A DNA stretch of 64,000 bases from Symbiodinium sp. CCMP2592 (GCA_905221615.1 CAJNDT010006147.1:1-64000); one strand, 5' to 3'; shown: positions 26,530 to 37,054, numbered from the stretch's first letter. Notes: generated by a model not told the origin, from the sequence alone. Numbers and translations are program-made.

Positions 26530-27693
26530 AGAGAAGAGCCAGATAAATGGGAGTTTAAGCAACATTCTTAACTTCCTCCCCTACAGGCAAAAACTTGACT
26601 TGGTGATAGACAGCGAAGAAGTAGAGGGGGTGATAAATGCTATAATAATTAATGCACTAGAGGATCTAAGACACAAGCCACTCTAGCGATCCCTTCTTGA
26701 AATCCGTAAAACGACCATCCAAGTTCGAAGAAGGCCCCGGCCTCACCGGCCAAACAAATGGCCAACAAAAGCCAATTCCCAACGCTCACCCACAAGACCG
26801 GCTACTATAGGGGACTTAATAATTCGAACAGGGTTTTGGGGCCCGTTACAGTAATCAGGAACGCCCCAAAATGGTATAGGTAATTGCAAAGGCCCCCCCG
26901 CCCATATTATAGGGTTTCGCATTCAGGGTTCCGGTGTTCTAACGAGTTTCGCGTTTCGTTGTGTTGGCCTGTAGTTGGCTTTTGCGCTTCGGCAGCCACT
27001 TTCAATTCGACTCACGACCTGTCTCCTACCCCTGAACCCTAAACCCTAAGCCCTAAACCCTAAGCCCTAAGCCCTAAACCCTAAGTCCTAAACACTAAGC
27101 CCTAAACACTAAACCCTAAACCCAAAGCCCTAAACACTAAACCCTAAGTCCTAAACCCTATGTTGGCAAAACCATAACTGGGTTGTAGTCTTGGGGCTCT
27201 GAAAAGTAATTATGAATAGGTACCTCTATAGGAACCATAAGGAAAATATAAAAGTTTCCCAAACTGCCGCCTAGAAAATCACTCAAGCTGCGAACTTCGC
27301 CGCGGTCCCCCGCCCGCCCCCCCTTCCGCCCCGTCATCTACTGCTGCTCCCGGCTCCCGAAAAAGAAACAAACCCAAGCTCCCAGGGTTTAGGGTTTAGG
27401 ATTTAGGGTTTAGGATTTAGGGTGTAGGGTTTAGGGTTCAAAGCCCAGACTACCCTACACCCTAAACCCACAACCCTATAGAACCCAAACCCTACTAGGC
27501 CTTCGAACGTGAACTCTGAGCCCTAACCGCCCTTACACAAAAATACACTTCAAACAGTAGGGAACCCTAACATAAACTAGGGTTCAGGGTTTAATTAGGG
27601 TTGAACTTGCAGCAGCATGCTCGACTATATAAGTGGTACAGCCGTGCATGCACCAAACACTCCGTACCAACGCACGAGACAACCCCTGAACCG

Positions 27694-27891
27694 CTAGTAA
27701 ATCCTGAATGTGTCGCTCCTCAGCTGAGAATGCACACGAAACCCTTGATGGAATGGTGGTGAAGCGTATGTTGCCATGAAGCCAGTCAAACACAAATCCA
27801 ATGCCTCCAAAGCCCTAAAGTCCAAAGATGGGATACTTTTTAACGGCGCACAGAGTTTCAACAGCGGATCCCTAAATCTTACATCGCCCAA
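27694..27891 (-). CDS. Exon-like segment, product unknown
   Basis: A minus-strand frame contains LLKLCAPLKSIPSLDFRALE, LEALDLCLTGFMATYASPPF and HQGFRVHSQLRSDTFRIY plus stop. The spacing of leucines hints at a leucine-rich repeat but is not conclusive. An overlapping minus frame (27584-27793) is also open, so the true frame is uncertain. Confidence 0.3.
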   Translation of the reverse strand: MGDVRFRDPLLKLCAPLKSIPSLDFRALEALDLCLTGFMATYASPPFHQGFRVHSQLRSDTFRIY

Positions 27892-28299
27892 CAGTACTTC
27901 CCAAACTCATCGTCCTCAAATTACCTAAAACCCCCGAACCCTAAACACTAAACCCTGAACCCTATAAACCCCTAAAGCCCTAAACCCAAAGCCCTGAACC
28001 GCAACCCCGAACCCTGAACGCTCCCACAAAACGAAACCCCAGCCAACTTCAAAACCCAACATGGGGGCATAAATCATCCTTGATAGTTAGAACAGGTCTT
28101 CGGGGTTCATTATACCACAAAAAAGCAAGAAGCCCTCTGGGGAGTAGATTCACTAATCCCCCAGAGGTTCCATGTATACTACTATGGAGTTGTAATCATG
28201 GAAATAAGGGATCTAACTCCAGAATAGTAGCACCCATGGGCCCTGATTGTCGTATACCCCTAGATTATGCCGCAAAGTGCTGCAACCCGAAAATCCCAC

Positions 28300-28408
28300 T
28301 AATGTAGGAACCTGATTTAGAAACCTTGGGCCTTTATTAGGGTTCCTTATATAAATGCTCCTGTTTTGGGGTCATAGGCCCAAGGTTTCTTAATCAGGCT
28401 CCTACATT
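28300..28408. mobile_element. 109-bp palindromic element, TAATGTAGGAACCTGATT ends
   Basis: The left arm TAATGTAGGAACCTGATT continues into AGAAACCTTGGGCC. The right arm starts GGCCCAAGGTTTCTTAATCA and ends CCTACATTA. The arms are about 33 bp. The same outer 24 bp bracket the satellite block at 36096-44805. Confidence 0.8.
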
Positions 28409-28542
28409 ACAACACCCAACCAAAACTAGATTAACAAAACCCCAAAAACAGCCTAAAGCACCCCCCCCATGCCAAAAGCCTAAACCGTAAACGCTCCGAG
28501 CCCTAAACCCTAAACCCCTAAACCCTAAACCAACTCAAAAAC

Positions 28543-28639
28543 TCAGCCGAGCCTCCTCGACGCCCTGGATTTCGCGTGCCTTTGCTTCCTTGGAGATGCA
28601 GAAGCACTCGTAGAAGACGCCGAAGACCAGCATGGCAAC
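28543..28639 (-). CDS. Exon-like segment, possible membrane helix
   Basis: A minus-strand frame reads VAMLVFGVFYECFCISKEAK, then AREIQGVEEARLS, after an AG acceptor (CACCTCAG|GTTGCC). The hydrophobic start could be a membrane segment. It sits directly beside the palindromic element at 28648-28759. Confidence 0.4.
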
Positions 28640-28647
28640 CTGAGGTG

Positions 28648-28759
28648 CTTGGAGGCTCATGGGTTGTTGGAAGTAGATATATAAGTCCCCGGATATAGTT
28701 GCCTAGGAGTTATCATACGTGCAACCCTAATTACTTGTAACTACCCATGAACCTCCAAA
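28648..28759. mobile_element. Palindromic element, GGTTCATGGGTAGTT family (diverged)
   Basis: The left end is CTTGGAGGCTCATGGGTTGT and the right end is ACTACCCATGAACCTCCAAAG. It has an AT-rich interior and is non-coding. Confidence 0.65.
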
Positions 28760-28929
28760 GTGGCGAAGAGTTTCAGTTTCGTTTGGCCTCGGTACTTCTT
28801 GGTGTTGATAGTATTGTCGTTGATATTGCAAGTAGGAAGAGTAATGTAAGATTAGCTTTTGACGCTATATTGATGATTCCGAATCCGAGTCCAGCATCTT
28901 ATTTTGCTGCTTCTGTCCGTTGTTGGTAG
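28760..28929 (+). CDS. Exon-like segment, product unknown
   Basis: The plus frame contains FQFRLASVLLGVDSIVVDIA, RKSNVRLAFDAILMIPNPSP and a stop after SVRCW. The composition is protein-like but AT-richer than the other islands. No family is recognised. Confidence 0.3.
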
Positions 28930-29845
28930 ATGTGTGTGTGTGCGTGTGTGTGTTGCACTTTTTGCTGACCGTGCCAATTGGGCTTCAGTGTATGAGAGCA
29001 TTGGGAAAACGGTTCATGAATTTTGGCCCTTGTGGCTGTGTCTATTCTTTAAGGGCCTTTGTCTAAGCCCCAAACCCTGAACCGCAAGCTTGCCAAACAT
29101 CGATTTAAGGGTTTCAACGGTTGAAACCATGGGCCCCTAGTATGGGCCCTTAACCCTGGGATCCCTAAATACCTATACACGATATACCCTACAAAGACTC
29201 TTAAGGGTCCCTAGAGTTTGAGGCCGAAGGGACTATAGGGTTAAGCTAAAGGTGTTTGCTTTACGGTTTGAGTCGTTGGGGTCTTAGGGTTTAGCACGTC
29301 TGTTACTTGTCTGTTGCTTGCTAGGATTGAAGTTTGAGGGCTTGAACATGCAAGGGCTTAGGGTTCAGGGATATTCCAGGTCTTGAGGGCTAACACGCGA
29401 AGAGTTGCAGGGATGAGAGAAAGCACCCTCAACAACAACTGCCTCGATTATAGGGTTAAGTAGTTTAGGCGCTGTAGCAGTATAGTCAAGGAGCCCTAGA
29501 ATGATGTTAATTACCAATGGCCAGGCTTCTATCTCACATTCTAAGTGAGCCGCTCGGACGCAACACTAAGCCTGAAAGGTAAAAACCAAAGCACCTCTTG
29601 GCTGTAAAGGGTTTAAGGGGCGTTTAAAGGTTTAGGGTTTAGTGTGGGGATCCCGGTCCCGAAAGTCTAGACCCTAACGGTTTAGGGCCTAGGGTTAAGG
29701 GTGAAAGGTTTAGGGTTTTATGAGTTTAGAGGTTAAGGGCTTAGGGTTTTAGGAGTTAGGAACTTAGGCTATAGGGTTTGGGATCTAGGAATTTAGGGTT
29801 TATAGGGGTTTAGTGCTTACGGTCTAGAGCCGGGGCCCTGAACCC

Positions 29846-29916
29846 TGAAGCCATCAAACGATAGCCGAGGGCACTCCCAGCAAGAACCAAAACCAGCAGA
29901 GGGCATAGTACCACCT
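29846..29916 (-). CDS. Short exon-like segment with a hydrophobic helix
   Basis: A minus-strand frame reads VVLCPLLVLVLAGSALGYRL after an AG. It could be a signal peptide or membrane helix. The length is too short to be sure. Confidence 0.25.
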
Positions 29917-29922
29917 GTAAGC

Positions 29923-30030
29923 TGCGGTTGATGATATTATATATCCTGCATTACCTTAATGACCCTATACCATGAGAATTGTGGTATACTCCTTACTATG
30001 GGTAATGCAGGTTTCATATCATCAACCGTA
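29923..30030. mobile_element. Palindromic element, GGTTGATGATAT family
   Basis: Ends are GCGGTTGATGATAT and ATATCATCAACCGT, with internal CCTGCATTACC and GGTAATGCAGG. A second copy is at 63379-63481 and a related element (CTGCTGATGGACA ends) at 56504-56609. Confidence 0.75.
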
Positions 30031-30300
30031 GGACATGTTCCGGGCTAGGGTCAAAGCAGCTTCTGGTTTAGGGATTTGCGGTTTTGGGGGCTGCAATGTT
30101 ACATGTTCGGGGATTTGCGGTTTTGGGGTCTTGCGGCAATGCAGAGATAGGGCTAGGACTGCGAGATGGATTTTGCTTGACGAAGAAGGAGGAAGGGTTT
30201 GCGTGTTCGAGACTCGTGGTTTCTTGTTCTGGTTTGGGTAGTTTGGGGTTTAGGGAAGTTTACTGTTTAGGGTCGTGCATGTGTGTATTCATGCTTCGTC

Positions 30301-30422
30301 TACTTGGAGCTTCATGGGTAGTTATAAGTAGGGTTATAAGTCCCCTAGTATCGGTTATAAGTTATAAGTATAGTTATCCTACTTATAACCCTACTTGTAA
30401 ATACCCATGAACCTCCAAGTAG
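30301..30422. mobile_element. Palindromic element, GGTTCATGGGTAGTT family
   Basis: The left end is TACTTGGAGCTTCATGGGTA and the right end is TACCCATGAACCTCCAAGTA, 122 bp. Non-coding. Confidence 0.75.
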
Positions 30423-30552
30423 GTTGAAAAGGCTCTCCTTGTCTACATGTGCCAAGGTCTGCGGGTTGGCGGATTCGGAACTGCTGGAGGTTCGGGGCGA
30501 TCCAAGTTGTAGGGTTTAGGGTTTAGGGGTTCAGGGTTTAGCGTTCAAGCTG

Positions 30553-30785
30553 CTACTTCGACGTGCAAACTGATAGGACGAGAGAAGCGGGGCCTTGAGC
30601 CCAACAGAAACAGTGATCGGGAGAGGCGATTCTCAGTGTCTCCCAAAAGTCGATCATGATAAAGCCTTGTAACCTCGAGGATGACGACGAACCCCCTAAA
30701 GCGTCACTGTACAAGACGAAGTCAAGCCCTTTGAGAACCATAGCCAACCGACGTTGTAACCACTCCGTGCCCTGTAGCAGGGTCT
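30553..30785 (-). CDS. Exon-like segment, product unknown
   Basis: A minus-strand frame reads LLQGTEWLQRRLAMVLKGLD, a GGSSSSSRLQ stretch, MIDFWETLRIASPDHCFCW and PASLVLSVCTSK to a stop. It has well-formed composition. It may be a 3' exon of a minus-strand gene that also uses 31000-31203 and 32067-32366. Confidence 0.4.
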
Positions 30786-30999
30786 GACGCGTGGGGTACA
30801 GGGATTGGGGTCTTGATCAACGAAGGTGGGTGGCTCAACAGCATCCAAGCCGCTGGTAGGCGAAGAGGTCAAAGTACACCGGCCTCATTTGAGCGGCGGA
30901 ACTATGCAGTGCCCAATAGGCCTTATTTCAGGAATATTTCTTGATCCCGAACTCTTTATTGCAGAATCTGCAGCATTAGGACCGTTCATTATGATCGCC

Positions 31000-31203
31000 T
31001 TACACAAGGACCCCTGACGAGGATCTCGCCACCTGCGGGTTAGCCAGCGATTGGGCACATTCAAGCACAGGGCTCACATCCAGGGTCCGCAGTTTCTTCA
31101 GCCCTGATCTACAAACAAGGCTTGGTGGATCCATTGGCATATGATTCAAACTTAAACCGGAAAGTATTAATAACTGCAAGCCCTGCATGTCACGTAGCCA
31201 CAC
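31000..31203 (-). CDS. Leucine-rich-repeat-like exon
   Basis: A minus-strand frame contains LRDMQGLQLLILSGLSLNHM and LKKLRTLDVSPVLECAQSL. Both show the L-x2-L-x-L spacing of leucine-rich repeats, which bind protein partners. The segment is an island in non-coding DNA, and its strand matches the neighbouring islands. Confidence 0.4.
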   Translation of the reverse strand: MWLRDMQGLQLLILSGLSLNHMPMDPPSLVCRSGLKKLRTLDVSPVLECAQSLANPQVARSSSGVLV

Positions 31204-31744
31204 AAAGCTGTAGCAAGCATGGGGGGACGGTCAGAAGCGTATAGTCAGGACAAAGAAGTGCCGAGGCTATAGGTAGAGTCGTTGGACAGCAACCCATCAC
31301 CTCTGAACTTGACCTCAAGGTCGAAACCCTTCATGTAGACCCCTGGTGAATCCTAGTTACTTGGGCACTCCGACGACAGAGGGCAGAGGGTACCCCGAAA
31401 CCTAAACACCTCAAATCAGTGGCATGGTACTTGGGCCCTACACTCATCATACGTACAGCAGGCCCAACCAACCTTTGGGCATCATTTGAGGGCATGTGTA
31501 AATATAATAGTTATAAAGAGGAACCCCCAAAATAGTGCAGGTACTTATTCAGGCCCCTATATTCGCCTCGGCCCCGGCCGAAGCGGTCAGAGGTTCCTAT
31601 TCGGATTCCCTCTGTTCCCCACCTCTAATCCCCTCCCCAGTGACCCCCCCCAAAAAAGTGGCCCCCCCCCCTTAAAAATGGAAATGTGTCTAGCAGGCCC
31701 AAAGTCCGCCAGTGAATTCTCGCCTTTTCCTGGCTCTCTGTGAG

Positions 31745-31758
31745 CAGTCCTCCCCCCC

Positions 31759-31798
<40 letters not shown>

Positions 31799-31830
31799 CC
31801 CCCCGCCCCCCGCCCCCTTCCCGCCCACCT
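31745..31830. repeat. Poly-C tract, 38 uninterrupted C at 31760-31797
   Basis: A pure C run is flanked by CCCCCCGCC variants. The other strand is a poly-G run able to form G-quadruplexes. The minus-strand polyglycine open frame is an artefact. Confidence 0.9.
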
Positions 31831-32066
31831 CTCCCTGTTTCTTCTTCCCACCGCTTTCCCGATTCATTATCCCTATAATTAACTGTAACTAAGAAATATA
31901 CCTTAAATGGTTGTAAGACCCTTCGTATGATTCGGAGCCCTTTGAGACCCCTGTCAAAGAACCCTATATTCCTATATTCCTGCATTAAGAGATTCCGGGT
32001 ACAGTGCAGTATCATTCGGATGGCAGCCGGGCCGAGGCGGGCGGCGCGAAGCGTTTCAATTAGGGT

Positions 32067-32366
32067 TTAGAGTTTAGGCTTGGTGACTGGGGAGCATTGA
32101 TACAGAACATAGGTCAAAAGCACATGGGCCGACATGGGGTTCGGATGTATCTCGCCCAAACAAATCAAATCCTCAAGTGTGTTTGAATGGAAGAGGCCGG
32201 GTTCTGATACAAAACTCTCTCTGGACTCAAGATCTCTACAACTCCAAACAGCGCAGAGGAGGTAGTACTGTTTGAGACTTGGGAACCCCCAAAAAGGTAC
32301 TGTTGGTATCCTTGGAGTCTCAGGCAATCGGAAACTGAAGAAGAAAAGTTGTGCGATCCCGATCAA
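32067..32366 (-). CDS. Exon-like segment, product unknown
   Basis: A minus-strand frame contains FSFRLPETPRIPTVPFWGFP, SLKQYYLLCAVWSCRDLESR, FHSNTLEDLICLGEIHPNPM and LLTYVLYQCSPVTKPKL. This is 99 codons of protein-like composition, an outlier among the surrounding frames. The function is unknown. Confidence 0.35.
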   Translation of the reverse strand: MIGIAQLFFFSFRLPETPRIPTVPFWGFPSLKQYYLLCAVWSCRDLESRESFVSEPGLFHSNTLEDLICLGEIHPNPMSAHVLLTYVLYQCSPVTKPKL

Positions 32367-32436
32367 ATCTCCACCCCACGCCGCATTCAGAAGCTAAACA
32401 GGAGTCTTGGAAATTCGGATCGCTCACTTGCTCTCA

Positions 32437-32525
32437 GTCTGTCTGTCTGTCAGAAGGTCTGTCCGTCGGTCTGTCCGTCGGTCTCTGTGTCTGTCTCTCT
32501 GTCTGTCTCTGTCTGTCTCTGTCTG

Positions 32526-32572
<47 letters not shown>
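32437..32572 (+). repeat. TCTG/TC microsatellite
   Basis: (TCTG)n with CCGTCGG variants grades into pure (TC)n. Open frames on both strands over it are low-complexity artefacts. Confidence 0.9.
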
Positions 32573-32576
<4 letters not shown>

Positions 32577-32779
32577 TTGTTGTACATATGTATTTGCAAA
32601 ACCTACATAAAACGATGCAGCTAATACACACTGTACTCTCTCGAGCTCCACTCTAACTATCAAACAAAGCGAAATGAAGTAGAAAGCTCGGGCACAACAC
32701 AACATTCGATGATCCAGCATCGGGCAACACGAAAGTACCGGTATCCTTTTGTTTATCTCATTTCTACACGTTACACATT

Positions 32780-32887
32780 AGGGGGGGTTTCGAAAATAGG
32801 CGACCCTAATTATAGCACAGAAATAATTAGGATCCCTACTATTAGGACCCCAAAAACGTAGGTACCTCTAATTTTCGGAAACTCCCG
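32780..32887. mobile_element. Palindromic element, GGAGTTTCCGAAAAT family (copy 1)
   Basis: The left end GGGGGGGTTTCGAAAATAGG and right end CTAATTTTCGGAAACTCCC flank AGGATCC and AGGACCCC motifs. Two other copies, at 55141-55245 and 61649-61753, are each 105 bp. Confidence 0.7.
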
Positions 32888-33030
32888 TTAAGACTAAGAC
32901 TTGCCATGGCTTTGGATATTTCAACCACGAAAGCGAAGTCCAGACCCGCTCTACAAATCCTAAACTCTCAAGCGTCGGAAGTCCTAAACCTGACAAACCC
33001 CAGTGTCAAAAGACCCTAACCGTAACCCCT

Positions 33031-33240
33031 AACAATTACCTAGGGTTCCCTTTAATTAAAGGGAACCTTAAAGGGGTCTTTAAGGGATCTATAACCGGAT
33101 TCTATATTAGGGGCCTAAACCCTAGACCCGAAAGCCTAAACCCGAATTCCTGAACCATAACAATTACCTAGGGTTCTCTTTGAAGGGATTCTTAAAGGGC
33201 CTATAGATCCCTTAGGATTCTTATATTGGGGAAACCTAAA
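33031..33240. repeat. Direct duplication, period 128 bp
   Basis: AACAATTACCTAGGGTTC begins at 33031 and again at 33159, each followed by a TTTAAAGGGA/GGGATCTATA-type self-complementary segment. Confidence 0.65.
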
Positions 33241-33260
33241 CCCCAAATTCGCATGTTCCT

Positions 33261-33328
33261 TTACAAGCCAAGGCACAGAGCAGTGAAGACCCCGGCCGCG
33301 AGCATCACCACAAGACCGAGAAGGATAC
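33261..33328 (-). CDS. C-terminal exon-like segment with a membrane helix
   Basis: A minus-strand frame reads GILLGLVVMLAAGVFTALCL then GL and a TAA at 33261-33263. It is a typical transmembrane helix by composition. Its upstream partner is unknown. Confidence 0.3.
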
Positions 33329-33448
33329 CTTTACGGTTTAGGGGTTAGTGTTTACGCTGTTTAGGGTTATAAGGTTTAGGACTTAAGGCTTAGGGTTCGG
33401 AGCAGGATCTAGGGTCTAGAATTTAGTGTTTAGGGGTTTAATAAGCTT

Positions 33449-33565
33449 TACAGTAGAAGCCCAAAAGTTGGATACCCAATAGCCTGAAGTCCTAAGAGCA
33501 ATGTATAGGAAATCCCAGCACAAGTTGGCCTTAATCCGGTTTCCAACTTTATGGGGTTTACTGTA
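33449..33565. mobile_element. 117-bp palindromic element, TACAGTA/TACTGTA ends (copy 2)
   Basis: It has the same length, ends and internal CCTAAGAGCAATGTATAGG segment as 23196-23312, in the same orientation. Confidence 0.8.
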
Positions 33566-33684
33566 GGGTTTAAGGCTTAGGGTGCGTAGCATGGATGTAG
33601 AAGGTCTACTAGTATAAGGGATCCAGCAGGTGGTTTAGGATCTGCCTGGACCCCAAATATCCTATATACCTTGTTTAAGGACCT

Positions 33685-33812
33685 TTACAAAATGCAGGGC
33701 ACCCCAAGAAGCAAGACCCTAAACCCTAAACCCTACAAACAGTAGGGCACCCCAAGAAGCAAGACCCTAAACCCCTAACCCTACAAACAGTAGGGCACCC
33801 CAAGAAGCAAGG
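33685..33812. repeat. About 49-bp tandem repeat, three copies
   Basis: GGGCACCCCAAGAAGCAAG joined to CCCTAAACCC and CTACAAACAGTA repeats three times. Confidence 0.7.
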
Positions 33813-34288
33813 TTCTATGGAGTCCAGGAAGGGGCTTCAGGGTTCGGATCACTTGGTCCTTGCGGCTCTTTCATGGAGGGTCCACATATACTTGTAGTAT
33901 GGACAGTATGGAATTAGGTCCCCAAAGCCATACTAAGGATGGGCCTTTTACGGCCTTTTTCCATAATGGCAGTAGATATGGACCGTCTGGGTATGATTCT
34001 TTCTCACCGCTGTTAGTGTGCGAAGAAGGCTTAGTTTAACCGCTTCCAGGTTTTAGGGGCTACCGTAACCCCATGTATCCTACCTTGTTTGCAGGTTTAT
34101 ACAAGGAAATCATAAGAGGAGTCCCAAAACAGGTGGGTCTCTTAGGTTCTAGACAGGGTTTGAGAGTGTTAGGGTTCAGGGGGCGCCAAGACCTGCTGGT
34201 CAGAGAACACCCCTGAACTCTTTTGAGGTTTATGGCTCAGGTTTGAGGGTATACCTTAACTTACCTTGGTACGTTCTTCTTAGAGACC

Positions 34289-34717
34289 CTAATAAGAAAA
34301 TCTGTAGGGTCTTTTTGGACCCGAGAGCCTGAAAGATCTCTGGGATCTTGACGGCCCCTTTGGGAACCTGATCAGGCAGGTCCCAGCCAATTTGGCGCGT
34401 GCGCCCAAAGAGATCTCGCCAGTGTCGATACCTTCCAGGTGGGCCTTGTACGCGTTTATGACCGCGGTAGCCTCCGCATTTGTCAGGTTGTTGCCTGCCA
34501 ATGCGGGGCCGGGGTAGTCGGCATGGGTGCCTGTCGTCAGCAACGACATCATCTTCCTCCTCAAGGGTGCTCCAAAGGCACCAAGTTTGGTGCCTTCAGA
34601 AGCAATGGCATCGGAGAAGGCCTCCACCCGCTGAACCCCGGCTGCCCCGAGGTTTGCGACTTCTGGCGCAGCGACGTTTGCGTCGAACCACGCCGAGTCG
34701 ATTGCGGTCATTGCTGC
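34289..34717 (-). CDS. GC-rich alanine-rich coding segment
   Basis: The ATG frame (MTAIDSAWFDANVAAPEVAN, then RVEAFSDAIASEGTKLGAFG, RRKMMSLLTTGTHADYPGPA, AEATAVINAYKAHLEGIDTG and GARAKLAG) has strong coding composition. The last 25 or so residues to the stop look intronic, so the exon probably ends near 34370. I do not recognise the family. It starts a few tens of bases downstream of the stop of the segment at 34732-34873 on the same strand, so the two may be exons of one gene separated by a tiny intron, or neighbours. Confidence 0.45.
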   Translation of the reverse strand, partial: AAMTAIDSAWFDANVAAPEVANLGAAGVQRVEAFSDAIASEGTKLGAFGAPLRRKMMSLLTTGTHADYPGPALAGNNLTNAEATAVINAYKAHLEGIDTGEISLGARAKLAGTCLIRFPKGPSRSQRSFRLSGPKRPYRFSY

Positions 34718-34731
34718 GGCTGAGCCTCAGC

Positions 34732-34873
34732 CACTCAGTTGTGGCTCAGCAAGGGGTCGGATGTTGTCCGGGTGATCCCGGAGCTTACGTCCTGCCCTTG
34801 CTGGTCGTCCTCTGAGGGCTCGGATGCGTCCACCTCAACTGGCGGAGAGCCAGGAGGAGGTGGGAGAGGAGGT
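34732..34873 (-). CDS. Proline/acidic coding segment
   Basis: A minus-strand frame reads PPLPPPPGSPPVEVDASEPS, then EDDQQGQDVSSGITRTTSDP and LLSHN to a stop. It has no ATG, so it would be an internal or last exon. The proline-rich then acidic order suggests a disordered linker. Confidence 0.45.
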
Positions 34874-34949
34874 AGGGCCTAATAGGAACCCTGAACCTGG
34901 GAATCTGAAGTAAAGGCTTATTTAGGGTTTAGGGTTTAGGGTTATCAGC

Positions 34950-35119
34950 TCTCGGAATCGGTGGCTGCGTTTGAACCCCAGGAGTTTGAAAAGGCTGTTC
35001 GAAGACAAGGTGCTTAGCATCTTGAGCTGCGCATAAAACCCGACATTTTCGGAAAACCTCAAGCCTTCGGACTTCATGCGAACAAAAACAACGGCACATA
35101 TGTTGGAGATCGGAGGCAA
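34950..35119 (-). CDS. Exon-like segment, product unknown
   Basis: A minus-strand frame contains ICAVVFVRMKSEGLRFSENV and LKMLSTLSSNSLFKLLGFKR. Another minus frame is open over the same stretch, so the frame is uncertain. Confidence 0.28.
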
Positions 35120-35277
35120 GACTCTTGCAGTAAGGCTCTAAGGACTCATATACTAAGGCTTTTGGGCCCAAAGACCATACTATGTAAGGCTTCTCTGGGT
35201 TGTGGAAAGTATTTATGAATAGGTACCTCTATAAGAACCATAAGAGAAATTAAAAACTTTCCCAAATTGCTTTTGGG

Positions 35278-35410
35278 TCAGCCTTCGGGCTGGGCTTTGC
35301 GAATCGGCTTAGAGTCCGGGCTCCAGGTTCTCGGCATTCCGTTTCTTGGTCTGAGGTCAGAAGACGGTCTCGAGACCTTTGATAGTCCCTCAATATGAAA
35401 ACTCAGAGAT
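35278..35410 (-). CDS. Exon-like segment, product unknown
   Basis: A minus-strand frame reads ISLSFHIEGLSKVSRPSSDL, then PRTWSPDSKPIRKAQPEG. It directly adjoins the 23-bp satellite, whose translation (FWVSGFWSFGFLG) should not be counted as protein. Confidence 0.25.
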
Positions 35411-35504
35411 ATTGAACGTCGCTGAACTCTGAACCTTAGTCCCAAAACTCGAAAAAACTTCCTAAACCCCAGAAATCCAAAACTCCAAAACCCTGAAACC
35501 CAAA

Positions 35505-35925
35505 ACTCCAAAACCCTCAACTCCTAAACTCCAAAACCCTCAACTCCTAAACTCCAAAACCCTCAACTCCTAAACTCCAAAACCCTCAACTCCTAAACTC
35601 CAAAACCCTCAACTCCTAAACTCCAAAACCCTCAACTCCTAAACTCCAAAACCCTCAACTCCTAAACTCCAAAACCCTCAACTCCTAAACTCCAAAACCC
35701 TCAACTCCTAAACTCCAAAACCCTCAACTCCTAAACTCCAAAACCCTCAACTCCTAAACTCCAAAACCCTCAACTCCTAAACTCCAAAACCCTCAACTCC
35801 TAAACTCCAAAACCCTCAACTCCTAAACTCCAAAACCCTCAACTCCTAAACTCCAAAACCCTCAACTCCTAAACTCCAAAACCCTCAACTCCTAAACTCC
35901 AAAACCCTCAACTCCTAAACTCCTC
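35505..35925 (-). repeat. 23-bp satellite, about 18 near-identical copies
   Basis: CTCCTAAACTCCAAAACCCT plus CAA repeats head to tail with exact 23-bp spacing (for example CTCCTAA at 35521 and 35544). It is a CCCTAAA-like derivative, and the copies look almost identical, so the expansion is recent. Confidence 0.92.
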
Positions 35926-36311
35926 AATCCTAAACCTAAACCCCAAGGCCCCTAAGGAAAGGCTTTCTTCTTGACCAACCGGACCCCCAAAAACTTCAAG
36001 CTTTCTAAGATAGAGCTAGTCTAACCAGTGGTTTTGGGGTTCCCTGGGCTCTTTAGCTCCTTATTCAATAGGGATTATCATCATCCCTGGCTCCTTAATG
36101 TAGGAACCTGATTAGGAAATTCCCCTGATTAGAATGGCACGGGCCGGGTGTTGGGGTCAGATTTGTATGTGTTTTAATTGAACCCCAAATAAGGATAAAA
36201 AATTGAAAAAACAACCCCCCCAATTAGACAGGCTCGTTCCATCCACAGAAACAATTTGATTGACTTTCAATTGAACCCAAAATAAATAAAATGTCACCCC
36301 AATTAGACAGG

Positions 36312-36970
36312 ATACCCCACAGCCCCCAACCCTTCTTATGGACCCTGAATAATTCTTAAAGATAACCCCCTGATTAAAAAGGGTCTAATCCCTCACAGCA
36401 ACCAGCACCCCCCTAATTAATTTTTTAGCTCGCAGCCCCTGATTAGTTAGGACCCCACAGCCCCCAACCCTTCTTATGGACCCTGAATAATTCTTAAAGA
36501 TAACCCCCTGATTAAAAAGGGTCTAATCCCTCACAGCAACCAGCACCCCCCTAATTAATTTTTTAGCTTACAGCCCCTGATTAGTTAGGACCCCACAGCC
36601 CCCAACCCTTCTTATGGACCCTGAATAACTCTTAAAGATAACCCCCTGATTAAAAAGGGTCTAATCCCTCACAGCAACCAGCACCCCCCTAATTAATTTT
36701 TTAGCTTACAGCCCCTGATTAGTTAGGACCCCACAGCCCCCAACCCTTCTTATGGACCCTGAATAATTCTTAAAGATAACCCCCTGATTAAAAAGGGTCT
36801 AATCCCTCACAGCAACCAGCACCCCCCTAATTAATTTTTTAGCTTACAGCCCCTGATTAGTTAGGACCCCACAGCCCCCAGCCCTTCTTATGGACCCTGA
36901 ATAATTCTTAAAGATAACCCCCTGATTAAAGAGGATCCAATCCTTCAAAGTAATTAGCCGTCCTCTGATT
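36312..36970 (+). repeat. 138-bp satellite, five copies
   Basis: CCTTCTTATGGACCCTGAAT starts at 36331, 36469, 36607, 36745 and 36883, exactly 138 bp apart. The last copy decays after GATTAAAGAGG. Confidence 0.95.
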
Positions 36971-37054
36971 AAACAGGATCCCCCCCAAAAAAACCTCCAA
37001 ATGTGTTTTTTTATAAGAAGGGGGTTGTAATCTTACTTGCAATTTCTATTGATG

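Noticed and set aside
31587..32015. 142-codon minus-strand frame with polyglycine
   Set aside because: Its centre is the poly-C tract; the flanks alone are too short to support.
35505..36970. CRISPR array
   Set aside because: Repeats are directly adjacent without unique spacers, there are no cas genes, and the genes are eukaryotic with introns.
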